From: Deltaproteobacteria bacterium
GTDB lineage: Bacteria > Desulfobacterota > Dissulfuribacteria > Dissulfuribacterales > QOAL01
Direction of reading: 5' to 3'
DNA length: 57,196 nucleotides
NCBI GenBank assembly: GCA_026995935.1
Contig: JALWNK010000026.1
Coordinates: 1-57,196 of the forward strand
The notes under the pieces were generated by a model. That model was not told the origin of the DNA. It was given only the letters and a program-made list of their open reading frames with translations, and did not search any database. Numbering within the stretch: the stretch's first letter is position 1; the number at the start of each line of letters is the position of its first letter. Shown one piece after another: positions 1-10,015 of this stretch. Made by a program: the position numbers and the translations under genes.

Positions 1-2
1 GG

Positions 3-683
3 GGAACAGACGGAAAGCCTGCCGGAATTTTTTACGAGATAATGACAGAGGCATTTCACCGCCTGGATATTCCCCTAAAAGTGGAACTCTACCCCTGGGT
101 TCGAGCACAAAAGATCGTTGCCGAAGGCAAGGCAGACGGCATGGTCACCATCCTCACCAATGAAAGGAAACCGCTTTTTATTGGATCCGATCCCGTTCTT
201 CTTGTTTGTGAACACATATTTGTAAACAGAAACAATCCGCGTATAAAAGAAATAATGTCCATACGCTCTCTGAAGGAAATCAAGCCATTTAAAATAGTTG
301 AGGTAATCGGTGCCGGATGGACCGAGGAAAACCTGAAGGGATACAACATAACATGGGTCCCAAACATGGATAGTGCCTTCAATATGCTCATCAAGGGGCG
401 CGCAGATATTTACATGGCAAACAGTTTCGTTGGGGCCTACTTCATAAAAAAGAAGATAAAGAAAGGAAATGCCTTTTCAGAAGGTTATAAAAGCATAATA
501 ACCAATCCTTACCCCCTTAAAACCATTGCTTTCCGTCTCCTCATCCGAAAAGATTCACCCTTTGCCAGGATAATCGATGACTTCAACGATACCATTCATC
601 AGATGCAGATGGATGGCACCATTCAACACATTATCGAAGGGGCGCCACTGTCACAACACTACAATGCTCTCTATAAAAAATGA
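3..683 (+). CDS. Periplasmic solute-binding protein, family 3 type (5' truncated by window edge)
   Basis: The reading frame is open to the left edge, with residues GTDGKPAGIFYEI preceding the first internal Met at 42, so the true start lies outside the window. That opening is the usual start of lobe 1 in family-3 solute-binding proteins, after the signal peptide. Later segments (ELYPWVRAQKIV, GKADGMV) also fit that fold. The stop overlaps the start of the following hybrid kinase by 4 bp (ATGA). This suggests the binding protein is a detached periplasmic sensor for the kinase rather than part of a transporter, and no permease or ATPase gene is adjacent. The ligand is unknown; amino acids or other small polar compounds are typical of the family. 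Confidence 0.75.
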   Translation, partial: GTDGKPAGIFYEIMTEAFHRLDIPLKVELYPWVRAQKIVAEGKADGMVTILTNERKPLFIGSDPVLLVCEHIFVNRNNPRIKEIMSIRSLKEIKPFKIVEVIGAGWTEENLKGYNITWVPNMDSAFNMLIKGRADIYMANSFVGAYFIKKKIKKGNAFSEGYKSIITNPYPLKTIAFRLLIRKDSPFARIIDDFNDTIHQMQMDGTIQHIIEGAPLSQHYNALYKK

Positions 684-2578
684 AGGCAGCCGTAAAGCCA
701 GAGTGGTTAAAGAGCAAAATCGGAAGGCGTTTTGCACTCTACGTGACATTCATAGGGGCAATAATGGCCCTGATCCTATCCTTTATCATATCTTACCAGC
801 AATACAAAAACAGGCTGTCTTTCCTGAAAAACGAACTGGACAACATTGTAGCAAGCAACAAGTCCTTTATAGAGGAGAGTTTATGGATATTTGACACTCG
901 CCTGCTGAATCTCGTGATGCAGGGCTTCCTGGTAAATGGCGATATCGTGTTTGCCCAAATCACCGATGAAAACGGAAAAGTGCTCGTCAGCTACGGAAGG
1001 CAGGACATTGAGCATGACATAATAAAAACTGTTCCCCTGTATCACCAGGAGGAAGGGAAAAACATCTTTCTGGGCAGGCTGACTATTGCGGCATCAAAAC
1101 TCTCGGCTCTAAGAGAAGCCAAGTCCTCCATTATGATCACCCTCTTACAGAGCCTGTTACTCATGTCTCTTGTTTCTCTCAGTATCATCTACATATTCTG
1201 GTACCTTGTTTCCAGGCATTTAATAACCATTCAGCAGTACACCAGGCGCATCACATTCAATGAACCGCAGGAGCCTCTGGTGCTGGATAGGCCTGTTAAC
1301 AGGCACACAAAGGATGACGAACTCGCAAGCATGGTGGAGGCCATCAATTTCATGTACCGCAAGGCTATGGAGGCCTACCGGAAACTCAAACAGGAGACAT
1401 CTGAAAAAATCAAGCTTCAGCAGCAACTCCTCCAGGTACAGAAAATGGAATCCATTGGCCGGCTTGCTGCTGGTATCGCCCATGATTTCAACAATGTCCT
1501 GAGTGTAATCATTGGTTATTCAGACCTGCTACTTGCCAATATTCCAGTCAACAATCCAATACGAGACAAGATAAAGCGCATCCATGAGTCTAGCAGCCAG
1601 GCCGCCGCCCTCACAAGGCAATTGCTGGCCTTCAGCCGCAAACAGGTCCTGGAAAAGAAGGTCGTATCCATAAATAGCATCATACGGAATTTCCTGAAAA
1701 TCCTGGGGAAAATGGTCGGCGAAGACATAGTCATTACGACCTATCTATCAGAGGAAAGCTGCACTGTTGAGGCCGACCCTAGTCAAATTGAGCAGGTCAT
1801 CATGAACCTGATAGTGAACGCCAGAGATGCCATGCCAAAGGGCGGCGAAATAGTAATTGAAACCGCAGAGGTTCAGCTTGACCAACACTATGTGAACAAA
1901 CATCGGGAAGTCAAACCGGGGAAATACGTCTTGATGGCCATCAGTGATACGGGAGAGGGCATGGATGAAAATGTTCTATCAAGGATATTCGATCCCTTTT
2001 TTACCACCAAGGAACATGGCAAGGGAACCGGTCTTGGCTTGGCAACCGTCTATGGTATCGTCAAGCAACACGGGGGCTATATTTACGCATACAGTGAAAA
2101 AGGCAGGGGTACAACATTTAAAATATATTTACCGGCCTGCAAGAAGGCTGCAGAAGAGACAGAAAGTAAACCTTTTACCAAGGCTCTGCTACAGGGAAAC
2201 GAAACCATACTGATTGTGGATGACAATGCATCTATTCGTCAGCTGATTGTAGAGACATTAAAACCTCTGGGGTATAACTGCCTGCAGGCAGAGTCCGGGA
2301 AAGATGCACTCAATGTACTTCGAAAATATAGCGGTAAGGTCCACCTGTTACTCACGGATGTTGTCATGCCGGGTATGAGCGGCAGAGAGCTTGCAGAAAC
2401 AATCAGAAAAGAAAGGCCGGATATGAAGGTGATATTCATGTCCGGTTACACGGAAAACATCATTGCCCACCATGGCGTGCTCGAGGAGGGAATCAATTAC
2501 ATTTCAAAGCCAGTCACGCCTGTTACATTAACTCAAAAAATAAGGAGCGTGCTGGATGACAACCCAGTGAAAAAGTAA
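680..2578 (+). CDS. Membrane hybrid histidine kinase with C-terminal receiver
   Basis: Inner-membrane sensor kinase of 632 residues. A transmembrane helix lies at about 20-40, a periplasmic segment at 41-150, a second helix at about 152-176 and a HAMP-like linker after it. The HisKA box AGIAHDFNN has phosphoacceptor His268. The ATPase domain shows N-box [11 protein letters not shown]1 DTGEGMD and G2 [14 protein letters not shown] receiver domain follows, with acidic pair DD at 514-515 and phosphoacceptor Asp560 in [10 protein letters not shown]. There is no DNA-binding output, so the phosphate probably passes to another regulator or the receiver gates the kinase. The start overlaps the stop of the binding-protein gene, so the two are very likely translationally coupled and act as one sensory unit. 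Confidence 0.88.
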   Translation: MKAAVKPEWLKSKIGRRFALYVTFIGAIMALILSFIISYQQYKNRLSFLKNELDNIVASNKSFIEESLWIFDTRLLNLVMQGFLVNGDIVFAQITDENGKVLVSYGRQDIEHDIIKTVPLYHQEEGKNIFLGRLTIAASKLSALREAKSSIMITLLQSLLLMSLVSLSIIYIFWYLVSRHLITIQQYTRRITFNEPQEPLVLDRPVNRHTKDDELASMVEAINFMYRKAMEAYRKLKQETSEKIKLQQQLLQVQKMESIGRLAAGIAHDFNNVLSVIIGYSDLLLANIPVNNPIRDKIKRIHESSSQAAALTRQLLAFSRKQVLEKKVVSINSIIRNFLKILGKMVGEDIVITTYLSEESCTVEADPSQIEQVIMNLIVNARDAMPKGGEIVIETAEVQLDQHYVNKHREVKPGKYVLMAISDTGEGMDENVLSRIFDPFFTTKEHGKGTGLGLATVYGIVKQHGGYIYAYSEKGRGTTFKIYLPACKKAAEETESKPFTKALLQGNETILIVDDNASIRQLIVETLKPLGYNCLQAESGKDALNVLRKYSGKVHLLLTDVVMPGMSGRELAETIRKERPDMKVIFMSGYTENIIAHHGVLEEGINYISKPVTPVTLTQKIRSVLDDNPVKK

Positions 2579-2691
2579 AGGTTGCACGCTAGGGGGGAGG
2601 AATGGTCGTCAACATTCAGGCAGCTTTTTAGGGCTTTTTCTTCGCCTTCCTGCACATCAAGCTGGGGCGATAGAGATTAAACGAGAAAGAG

Positions 2692-3987
2692 ATGAAAAAA
2701 GGGTTGGTGATATCTATTTTTTCATTATCACTACTTCTTTTTTGCCATCACGCAGGTGACGCGGGTTGTTCTCTTAATGGCCTTAATGGAAAGAAGAAAT
2801 CAGCAGGCACAAGACCATCTCAGAAAGAGGCAATATCCGGCTGTTATGGACAGATACTTAAAAGCGGTAAGTTTTCAGCAGACCTGAAACTCTTTCACAT
2901 GGTCAGAACATACGACCATGTCAAGCCCGATGCAAAGGCCCTGGCTGGCGGTGGAATCCTAAAGTATGACAGCGGCAGTTTTCATGGCCTGAAGTTTGGC
3001 CTTGCATACTATGGAAGTCATAAAATAGGTGGCTTCTACAGCAGAAAAGAGGGTATTGGAACAAGTTTATTGCAAAGAGATGGAGATGACGTCCATTTCC
3101 TTGGTGAAGCCTACCTGCAATATGACATCAGTAAAACCACAGTCAAGGTTGGCCGTCAAAGACTGACAACACCCCTGATGGAGGATCTGTACCTCAGGAT
3201 TTTGCCAACTGTTTATGAAGCTGCAATCATAAGAAACAGGGATATTCCAAAAACAACTGCTGAACTTGGGTATGTAAGAAGCTTCAGCGGTTTTGCATCC
3301 AAAAATAGTGGTTTTGATGAAAACGATGCAACCTGGGGAAAAGCTGGCCTGTTCTATATTTATGTCAAAAACAGCAGCATAAAACATCTCACTATCAGGG
3401 GAGAATATATCAAGGCTGTCTCAGACACAGACGATTCTGGAGAAACAATTCCCCTAAGGGATTACAGATATGTTGACATAAGATATAACCTGCCTGTATT
3501 TACAGGCGGCTATTTCAAGGCCCAATATGGAGGAAATTCATACAATAATGCGCCAGATTCGACACTTTTTGGAGTGAAAGTCGGAACAACAATCCTTAAC
3601 ATGGTTGAAGCCGCCCTGTTTTGTGACAAGATATCTGACAACAATTTCGAGGTGATAATGGCCAGCCCAATGTACACGGACTGGCAGCAAGGTTATGGTC
3701 TTTATGAACCAAGCACTGCATTTGGTGGAGAGATAATCATAAGACCTGTGTCAGATCTGAGAATCAGGGTTATTTATGTGGAGGTAAGCTCTGATACGGA
3801 GCAACTTGTTGATGATTTCTCAGAGTTCAATTTTGATCTGAAATACAGGATCAACTCCTGGTCAAGGCTCAGGATATGCTTTTCCATGAAAAATCAGACG
3901 GCTGCCTCAGAGAGATTGTTGATGGCAGGTAAGGGCGGCAGGGAAGACAGGAACGACCTAAGAATCATCTACCGTATCAACTTTTGA
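2692..3987 (+). CDS. OprD-family outer membrane porin
   Basis: Predicted outer-membrane beta-barrel of 431 residues with an N-terminal signal peptide (MKKGLVISIFSLSLLLF). It has alternating hydrophobic strands throughout and a C-terminal Phe (RIIYRINF), the usual barrel assembly signal. The segment VGRQRLTTPLMEDLYLRILP matches the conserved OprD stretch (GRQ, TP, D-R-LP), followed by YEAAIIRN. OprD-type channels pass small solutes across the outer membrane. The gene starts 113 bp after the hybrid kinase, with GAGAAAGAG just before ATG, and may be expressed with it. The substrate cannot be read from sequence; a shared ligand with the upstream binding protein is a guess. Confidence 0.75.
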   Translation: MKKGLVISIFSLSLLLFCHHAGDAGCSLNGLNGKKKSAGTRPSQKEAISGCYGQILKSGKFSADLKLFHMVRTYDHVKPDAKALAGGGILKYDSGSFHGLKFGLAYYGSHKIGGFYSRKEGIGTSLLQRDGDDVHFLGEAYLQYDISKTTVKVGRQRLTTPLMEDLYLRILPTVYEAAIIRNRDIPKTTAELGYVRSFSGFASKNSGFDENDATWGKAGLFYIYVKNSSIKHLTIRGEYIKAVSDTDDSGETIPLRDYRYVDIRYNLPVFTGGYFKAQYGGNSYNNAPDSTLFGVKVGTTILNMVEAALFCDKISDNNFEVIMASPMYTDWQQGYGLYEPSTAFGGEIIIRPVSDLRIRVIYVEVSSDTEQLVDDFSEFNFDLKYRINSWSRLRICFSMKNQTAASERLLMAGKGGREDRNDLRIIYRINF

Positions 3988-4097
3988 TTTTTTCATGTCA
4001 GGGAAAACCTGAAAAATGCGGTGTGTTTAACCACAATTTTCTCCTGGCCAGGGACAATTATAAATTCCCGTTAAACTATCAAATTTCATCTAGAAAA

Positions 4098-4126
4098 GGG
4101 AGCGCAAAAAGGACTCCTGCACTCCC
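4098..4126 (-). terminator. Rho-independent terminator of the CARDB gene
   Basis: On the minus strand GGGAGTGCA pairs with TGCGCTCCC (9 bp with one G-U pair). TTTTC follows directly, about 45 nt after the stop of the gene at 4171. Confidence 0.6.
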
Positions 4127-4170
4127 TGAAGGTTCAAACTTGTTATAGAGCTATTCTTAAAGGCCTCTTA

Positions 4171-5124
4171 CTACCTTGGTACACCCGCCTTTACCTTCTC
4201 GTTTGGAAGGACGAAACGAGGCGGCTTTCTCGGAATGTTTTTTACCTTACCAATGGGCGGATGAATGATAGAGCCTGTTCCATTTGCGTCAAAACCGCTA
4301 AACACCACATTGATGCAGCCATAGTTGTTGTCTTCCCTTGTCTCTCGAACGTTGTCCTCTGCATCAATTTTTAGACAAAGCCTTCCATCTCCTGGGCCAA
4401 GGTAGGCCTGGGTGGCCACGTGCCGAATCTCTTTTGGCCTAAGGGAAAGGTTGCTCTGGATGCTTACCACAGAGGAATTGAAATATAGCTTGTTCTTAAA
4501 ACCAGAGGCAGGGCCCCCATTGTACTCCCGGTAGCCATAGTAGATATCAAAGGCCACCTTGCCACCGCTCACTAGGAGTACATCTTCTGGAGTAAGGGTT
4601 ACGGTGCGGTTCCAGTCCACCTGCTTCTTTCTCTTTCCGATCTTCATGTATCCATACAGGCCCAGATCTGGTTTCGCCTTCACCACGAAGGTCCTTGGTT
4701 CAAACCTGTTATTATCTTCACGGGTTTCATCCACTGCATTGGTAATGTCAACTATGGCCCCCAGCCTGTGGGTGCCTGGCCTTAAGATTATGGAGCTCCA
4801 TATAAATGTGGCGCTTCCGCCAGGCCTCATCAGGTTTTTGTCAGGATCGATGACATGTAAGGCATAACTGCCCCTTACACTGTTTCCTTCAATCAGGCCT
4901 ACAGACGCACTGTTGAACTGTGAAAGAGGGATGGGGCCGGGGCCAATATTTTTCAGGGTAATCTGTATCCAGTTATCACTAGTCAGACCGACTGAGCTAA
5001 CTATGAGATCAGGCCTTGCCCGCAGTGCCTCTGCTGAATTCGAAAAGGCCGCGGATACAAATAGAAGCATCAGTGTAAAAATAAAAACAACGTATGACCT
5101 GGATAAACGAGTTCGCATCTTCAT
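4171..5124 (-). CDS. Secreted protein with CARDB-type beta domains
   Basis: 317 residues. A basic start and hydrophobic core (VVFIFTLMLLFVSAAFS) ending in SAEA form a signal peptide. Two repeats resemble CARDB (cell-adhesion-related) Ig-like domains. The first, about 37-152, runs from ARPDLIVSSVGL to VDETREDNNRFE; the second, about 153-270, runs from KPDLGLYGYM to NVRETREDNNYG. The repeated ETREDNN sits at the end of each, as is typical of CARDB. The protein should be periplasmic or surface-exposed and bind other proteins or glycans; no enzymatic motif is visible. The start follows AGGAGG with 7-nt spacing. It is a single-gene unit convergent with the porin gene. Confidence 0.7.
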   Translation of the reverse strand: MKMRTRLSRSYVVFIFTLMLLFVSAAFSNSAEALRARPDLIVSSVGLTSDNWIQITLKNIGPGPIPLSQFNSASVGLIEGNSVRGSYALHVIDPDKNLMRPGGSATFIWSSIILRPGTHRLGAIVDITNAVDETREDNNRFEPRTFVVKAKPDLGLYGYMKIGKRKKQVDWNRTVTLTPEDVLLVSGGKVAFDIYYGYREYNGGPASGFKNKLYFNSSVVSIQSNLSLRPKEIRHVATQAYLGPGDGRLCLKIDAEDNVRETREDNNYGCINVVFSGFDANGTGSIIHPPIGKVKNIPRKPPRFVLPNEKVKAGVPR

Positions 5125-5317
5125 TTCCTTTCCTCCTGTTTACAATTTTGAAATTTGGAGTTTCCAGCTCCTTTTAATATCTGTGTCTTTTGGGAGGAAA
5201 AAGGTTCACTCAAGGGCGGGTATGCCTTAAATTTAAAGCCAACCCAGGTGACGGTTTAAAAAGACAGCCAGGGAAGTTACCAAACAGGGATCAAGCCCAG
5301 ACTAGACGGAACTATAA

Positions 5318-5743
5318 ATGGTAAAAATCACCAAAAAGCTAGAGATTCCCGATGAGGAAATCCGCTTCACCTTTTCGCGTTCAAGCGGCCCTGGAGGCCA
5401 AAACGTCAACAAGGTGAATACCAAGGCCACCCTGAGATTTGACATTAATTCAACGAAAGGCCTGACACCCGAACAGAAAAAGGTGCTTAAAAGGAGGCTT
5501 AATAACAGAATTAGCCAAAACGGGGTGCTCACCGTCTCGTCTGACAGATTCAGATCACAACGGGCGAACAGGGAAGAGGCCCTTAGACGCTTTGTTGAAC
5601 TTCTGAACCAGGCCCTTAAACCGCGGCCCAAGAGGAAGAAGACTTCTGTTCCAAGGGCTGCAAGGGAAAGACGACTTAGAGAAAAGAAACACAGGAGCAG
5701 GATAAAGGCGGCCCGGAGAAAGGACCTTTCAGGCGAGTGGTAA
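5318..5743 (+). CDS. arfB: Alternative ribosome-rescue factor ArfB (peptidyl-tRNA hydrolase)
   Basis: 141 residues, the usual ArfB/YaeJ/ICT1 length. The release-factor catalytic motif GPGGQNVNKVNTKATLRF lies at about 26-43; its GGQ hydrolyses peptidyl-tRNA on stalled ribosomes. The C-terminal third is a basic tail (RPKRKKTSVPRAARERRLR and onward) that in this family enters the empty mRNA channel. The codon-recognition domains of RF1/RF2 are absent, as expected. The start ATG has only a weak GGA upstream. The gene is convergent with ftsZ across a short shared hairpin. Confidence 0.92.
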   Translation: MVKITKKLEIPDEEIRFTFSRSSGPGGQNVNKVNTKATLRFDINSTKGLTPEQKKVLKRRLNNRISQNGVLTVSSDRFRSQRANREEALRRFVELLNQALKPRPKRKKTSVPRAARERRLREKKHRSRIKAARRKDLSGEW

Positions 5744-5774
5744 AGGTCTTCTCCGGGCAGAAAATGGACCTTTT
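5742..5774. terminator. Hairpin between convergent arfB and ftsZ
   Basis: AAAGGTC at 5742-5748 pairs with GACCTTT at 5767-5773, with an inner TTCT/AGAA stem around CCGGGC. It begins in the arfB stop codon and ends at the ftsZ stop codon. TTTT follows in the arfB direction; the T tract on the ftsZ side is poor. Confidence 0.5.
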
Positions 5775-5775
5775 A

Positions 5776-6969
5776 TCAGTCTGCCTTTTTTCTCATAAAG
5801 GCAGGGATTTCAAGCTCATCTGGATCAAGGGATTCAAAGCCGGTGAATTCCCCTGATTTCTGGGCCTTTTTCTTTGACGAAAAATCAAGGGCACCCTTTT
5901 TGACCTTTTGAATGGGCAGCTCCTCTTCTGGCGGCGGTTCCTCGGAGACGCGTTTATGCCTTGCCGCCTCGATACTGGTAACCACCGGATCCTCCATGGG
6001 CAGGGGTTTCTCCCTTCCAATACCGGTTGCTATAACTGTTACCCGTATCTCATCACCCATGTTGTCGTCAAAGACGGTTCCCCATATGATATTTGCATCA
6101 TCATGGGCCTCTTCGTAGATGAGGGTGGATGCCTGATCCACCTCTTCCATGCTGAGGGTGGCGGCACTGGCAGTTATGTTCATGAGAATGCCGCGTGCCC
6201 CGCTTATGGATACGTCTTCAAGGAGTGGATTGGCAATGGCCATCTGCACTGCCTCAAGGGCCCTGCGCTCACCCTTTGCCACGCCTGTTCCCATAAGGGC
6301 CATGCCCATCTCCGCCATGACGGTGCGCACGTCTGCAAAGTCAACGTTTATATAGCCCTGGACTACTATAAGGTCGGAGATACCCCTTACGGCGTAGTAG
6401 AGAACCTCGTCCGCCTTCTTGAACATCTCGAGAAAGGGGGTGTTTGGCTGCGCAAGGCTCCTGAGCCTGTCATTTGGGATGGTAATGATTGTGTCAACCA
6501 CGTCTCTAAGACGCTTTATTCCCTCGTCTGCCTGGCGGGCGCGCCTTTTACCCTCGAAGCTGAAGGGCCTTGTAACAACTGCAACGGTAAGGGCCCCAAG
6601 CTCCTTGCTTATCTCGGCAATTACAGGTGCCCCTCCAGTGCCGGTACCTCCACCCATGCCTGCTGTCACAAAGACCATGTCCGCCCCTTCAAGGGCCTCC
6701 TTTATCTCTTCGGCGCTCTCCTCTGCTGCCTCCCTTCCGATTTCAGGCTTTGCGCCTGCTCCAAGGCCCTTGGTAAGGCTGGTCCCTAGCTGGATTTTCT
6801 TATCAGCCCGGGACATCTCCAGGGCCTGGGCATCGGTGTTTGCTGCAATAAATTCCACTCCCTGGAGCTCAGAGGCGATCATGTTGTTTATTGCATTTCC
6901 ACCTCCCCCGCCTACACCTATTACCTTTATCTTTGCCTGAAGCTCTTGTTCCACAAATTCCAAGGGCAT
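5776..6969 (-). CDS. ftsZ: Cell division GTPase FtsZ
   Basis: 397 residues. Tubulin-like GTPase that polymerises into the division ring. The glycine-rich start [13 protein letters not shown], the tubulin signature [14 protein letters not shown] (about 106-119) and the catalytic T7 loop [11 protein letters not shown] are all intact. A variable linker follows from about 320, then the conserved C-terminal peptide [14 protein letters not shown] that binds FtsA and other partners. The start ATG has a strong GGAGGGTGGC site. It is the last gene of the dcw operon, 24 bp after ftsA, where most proteobacteria place it. Confidence 0.98.
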   Translation of the reverse strand: MPLEFVEQELQAKIKVIGVGGGGGNAINNMIASELQGVEFIAANTDAQALEMSRADKKIQLGTSLTKGLGAGAKPEIGREAAEESAEEIKEALEGADMVFVTAGMGGGTGTGGAPVIAEISKELGALTVAVVTRPFSFEGKRRARQADEGIKRLRDVVDTIITIPNDRLRSLAQPNTPFLEMFKKADEVLYYAVRGISDLIVVQGYINVDFADVRTVMAEMGMALMGTGVAKGERRALEAVQMAIANPLLEDVSISGARGILMNITASAATLSMEEVDQASTLIYEEAHDDANIIWGTVFDDNMGDEIRVTVIATGIGREKPLPMEDPVVTSIEAARHKRVSEEPPPEEELPIQKVKKGALDFSSKKKAQKSGEFTGFESLDPDELEIPAFMRKKAD

Positions 6970-6993
6970 GCCACCCTCCTCCTCTTTATCTGG

Positions 6994-8223
6994 TTAAAGA
7001 CCAAACCAAGACTTCATCCTCCCTGTCACCTTGCTGAGGATGTTGTCTCCCCTCATCCTGAATCTCTTTGGATTTTGAGGCCTGTCCTGGAAACCATAAA
7101 GGACAAGGCCCACGGCCGTGGCATACATTGGGCTGTTAACCACATCCACCAGGCCGGAAATGTTCCTGGGATAGCCCACCCTGGCAGGAAGCTGGAATAC
7201 CTGATCTGCCATTTCACAAAGGCCGGGTATCTGGGCAGAGCCCCCTGTTATGACAATGCCAGAGGCCAGAAGCTCCTTGAGCCTGGTTCTCTGTATCTCC
7301 TGGTCTATGAGGGAGAATATCTCCTCTACCCTGGGCTCAAGTATCTCGGCAAGGATGTGCCGTGAAAGCTGCCTGGGGCGCCTGTCCCCCACACTTGGGA
7401 CCTCTATCATCTCATCCCTGCGCACCATGGACACAAGGCACGTCCCATAGCGTATCTTTATCTTCTCTGCATCGTTCATGGGTGTACGAAGACCCACTGA
7501 AATGTCATAGGTGAGATTGTTCCCGCCAAGGCCAAGGACCGCCGTGTGTTTTATGGAACCCTCACATAGGAGTGCAAGGTCCGTGGTGCCGCCACCAAAA
7601 TCTATGAGAGCAACTCCAATTTCCCGCTCCTCGTCTGTTATTACCGCATAGGAAGATGCAAGGGGCTGAAGGACAATGTCTTCCACGTCGAGGCCTGCCC
7701 TGTTTGCGCACTTCACCAGGTTCTGGGCAGCGGTAACCGCTCCTGTGACTATATGGACCTTGGCCTCAAGACGCACACCCATCATGCCCACAGGGTCAAG
7801 GATGCCGTCCTGGTCATCCACAATGTATTCCTGGGGCAGGATGTGGATGATCTCCCTGTCCATGGGTATTGCAACGGCTCTGGCAGCGTCAATCACCCTC
7901 TCTACGTCCTCTTCGCTGACCTCTTCTCCCTTTACCGCTATGACACCGTGGCTGTTAAATCCCTTGATGTGGCTTCCGGCAATTCCCACAAAGGCGGATG
8001 TTATCTCACAGCCCGCCATGAGCTCCGCCTCTTCCACGGCCTTTTTAATGGAATTTACGGTGCTGTCGATGTTTACCACAACACCCTTTCTAAGGCCCAC
8101 GGACGGATGGGTCCCCACGCCGATGACCTCTATCTTGTCATCGGAAAGCTCACCCACCACGCAGCATATCTTGGTGGTGCCTATATCAAGGCCTACTACT
8201 ATGTCGCTATTGCCTTCCACCAT
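6994..8223 (-). CDS. ftsA: Cell division protein FtsA
   Basis: 409 residues. Actin-fold ATPase that tethers FtsZ to the membrane and links it to the septal synthesis machinery. It shows phosphate-1 loop GLDIGTTKICCVVGE near the N-terminus, phosphate-2 DFGGGTTDLAL, adenosine loop GIVITGGSAQIPG, and a C-terminal amphipathic helix (SKVTGRMKSWFGL) for membrane binding. It sits between ftsQ (6 bp upstream) and ftsZ, and all key motifs look normal. This matters because its usual downstream partners FtsI and FtsW are respectively degenerate and absent in this operon. Confidence 0.97.
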   Translation of the reverse strand: MVEGNSDIVVGLDIGTTKICCVVGELSDDKIEVIGVGTHPSVGLRKGVVVNIDSTVNSIKKAVEEAELMAGCEITSAFVGIAGSHIKGFNSHGVIAVKGEEVSEEDVERVIDAARAVAIPMDREIIHILPQEYIVDDQDGILDPVGMMGVRLEAKVHIVTGAVTAAQNLVKCANRAGLDVEDIVLQPLASSYAVITDEEREIGVALIDFGGGTTDLALLCEGSIKHTAVLGLGGNNLTYDISVGLRTPMNDAEKIKIRYGTCLVSMVRRDEMIEVPSVGDRRPRQLSRHILAEILEPRVEEIFSLIDQEIQRTRLKELLASGIVITGGSAQIPGLCEMADQVFQLPARVGYPRNISGLVDVVNSPMYATAVGLVLYGFQDRPQNPKRFRMRGDNILSKVTGRMKSWFGL

Positions 8224-8229
8224 TGCCGT

Positions 8230-9069
8230 CTATTTCTTCTTGAGCCTTGCCAGGGCCATGTCGTCGCCGTAACCCACCTTTACACTCAGTACCTTTGGAT
8301 ACTGGCCAGAATTATACAGCTGAACCAGAATCTTTTCAGCACGGTAAAACTGCCTCTTGTACCTTTCCCTGTCCAGAGAGAAGGGAATAGCCTTATCTGC
8401 CGTGTAGATTACAACGTTCCGCTCATTTGGAAAATCGATCTGGCTTATATTGTTAAAGCCAAGGGCTCTAACTCCCCTTTTTGACATCTTTATTATTGAA
8501 ACAGCGATCTTCATCTTGTCCTGGTCAATCAGGACAGGTCCTTTGGACGTGGAGGGGCCACCTTTTAACTCAATACCTGTTATAACAGGGGCAGAAAAAT
8601 TCTCCTTTGGCTCAAGGGGCTTAAATGGCTCTCCAAATCGGTCCACCAGATATATTCTGTCGCTTATTCGTGCAAGGGCAAAGGGCACCCTCTCGTCCAC
8701 ATGGATTATGATCTTGTCCGGAAGCCTGCGTTCTATGGACGCCTCCCTCACCCATGGATTTTCAAGTATCCGCTCCCTGATCTTTTCAAAGTCCAGGCTG
8801 AATATGTTGTCCCCAGGTTTTATGCCGCTAAGCCCTATAAGCTCCTTTTTGGAGATGGTGTTTGCGCCTTCCACCTCCACCTCTGAAACAAAAAAGTAGG
8901 GACAGCACTGCATCCACTTCTTGATACCGTAAACCGTACCGGCTATTCCACCAATTAAGAGACAGATAAGTCCTGACAAAAGTATTATCCTGGGCAGAAA
9001 TCTGGCACTGCCTGCAGAACCCTTCTTCCTGGTTACGCGTTTGTTTCTCCTAAAGGCGCTGCTTCTCAT
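8230..9069 (-). CDS. ftsQ: Cell division protein FtsQ
   Basis: About 279 residues from ATG 9069. A basic cytoplasmic tail (RRNKRVTRKKG), a transmembrane helix (FLPRIILLSGLICLLIGGI), a POTRA domain beginning VSEVEVEGANTISKKELIGL and a beta domain follow. FtsQ is the bitopic scaffold bridging early and late divisome proteins with FtsB/FtsL. An in-frame TTG at 9081 is an alternative start closer to a GAGGTGA site; both overlap the end of murB. Length and organisation are typical. Confidence 0.93.
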   Translation of the reverse strand: MRSSAFRRNKRVTRKKGSAGSARFLPRIILLSGLICLLIGGIAGTVYGIKKWMQCCPYFFVSEVEVEGANTISKKELIGLSGIKPGDNIFSLDFEKIRERILENPWVREASIERRLPDKIIIHVDERVPFALARISDRIYLVDRFGEPFKPLEPKENFSAPVITGIELKGGPSTSKGPVLIDQDKMKIAVSIIKMSKRGVRALGFNNISQIDFPNERNVVIYTADKAIPFSLDRERYKRQFYRAEKILVQLYNSGQYPKVLSVKVGYGDDMALARLKKK

Positions 9070-10015
9070 TATCCCAGACAATCACCTCTTCCTTCAAATA
9101 AACCCCTGTTTCGTCCCATACCCTCTTTTTTATAAGGCCAATAAGGGAAAGGATGTCCTGGCTCATGGCCTTGCCAAGATTGACGATAAAATTGGCATGT
9201 TTTTCAGAAACCTGAGCATCACGGATGCGCTTACCCTGAAGCCCGCAGGAGGCTATCAGGGACCAGGCCGCAACCTCTGCAGACGGATTCCTGAATACGC
9301 AGCCTGCACTTGGGCGTCCCAAGGGTTGGGTTGAACGCCTTTTCCACATGGTATTCCTGATATTTTGAAGAACCTCCTTACTGGAGGCAGGAACCATGGC
9401 AGAGTTCTTTGCTCTCGAATCCTCCATCTTTCTGGCCTCGTCCATGATCTTGAACCTGGCTGCAGAGATAAGCCCGCCAGTGGGGATATCGCTTTTCCTG
9501 TAACGGAAAAAATCCCCGGAAATATCTATCCAATGACTACCCTCACTGGTAGTTACACAAAGCCCTTCAACAAAGTCACCTATTGAGATACCGTTTGCAC
9601 CTGCATTCATAAAAAGAGCACCGCCCAGGGAACCGGGAATTCCTGCCAGAGGCTCAATGCCACTGTAGCCGTTTCTCAAACACCAGCTCAAAAGATTGGA
9701 GATGGTGCATCCTGCCTCAACGTAGAGGCCCGCCCCAGGACGTGCATAAATTCTTTTCAGCCTGGAAAGAGATATGACAACACCGATTCCCTCATCTGAC
9801 ACAATGAGATTGCTTCCATTACCAAGCACCTTGTAGGGAATCTGGCGGCCCCCAAGGTAATTCAAGAGCCCCTCCAGTCCATTTAAGGAGGTGGGTTTCA
9901 AAAAACAGCCCGCCGTGCCACCAACTCGCATGGTGGTAAGGGGTGCAAGCGGCCTGTTCTCCTCTACAATAAGGCCATCTATCCTTCTTAAATCCTTAAG
10001 AAGCTGCTGCAATCC
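9050..10015 (-). CDS. murB: UDP-N-acetylenolpyruvoylglucosamine reductase MurB
   Basis: FAD enzyme that reduces UDP-GlcNAc-enolpyruvate to UDP-MurNAc. Motifs: TTMRVGGTAGCFLKP at the N-terminus, GNGSNLIVSDEG in the FAD domain, GIPGSLGGALFMNAGANG, and RPSAGCVFRNP. In the last the usual active-site Ser is Cys, a substitution I recall from other type-II enzymes. No ATG lies before the FAD domain. TTG at 10015, preceded by GAGG at 8-nt spacing, is the better start; TTG at 10039 gives 8 more residues but has no ribosome-binding site. It overlaps murC upstream and ftsQ downstream. Confidence 0.95.
   Translation of the reverse strand, partial: GLQQLLKDLRRIDGLIVEENRPLAPLTTMRVGGTAGCFLKPTSLNGLEGLLNYLGGRQIPYKVLGNGSNLIVSDEGIGVVISLSRLKRIYARPGAGLYVEAGCTISNLLSWCLRNGYSGIEPLAGIPGSLGGALFMNAGANGISIGDFVEGLCVTTSEGSHWIDISGDFFRYRKSDIPTGGLISAARFKIMDEARKMEDSRAKNSAMVPASSKEVLQNIRNTMWKRRSTQPLGRPSAGCVFRNPSAEVAAWSLIASCGLQGKRIRDAQVSEKHANFIVNLGKAMSQDILSLIGLIKKRVWDETGVYLKEEVIVWDNEKQRL

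Noticed and set aside
5908-6789. 293-codon rightward open frame opposite ftsZ
   Set aside because: It is wholly antisense to ftsZ and shows no domain, signal or ribosome-binding site. It is a product of codon bias on the other strand.
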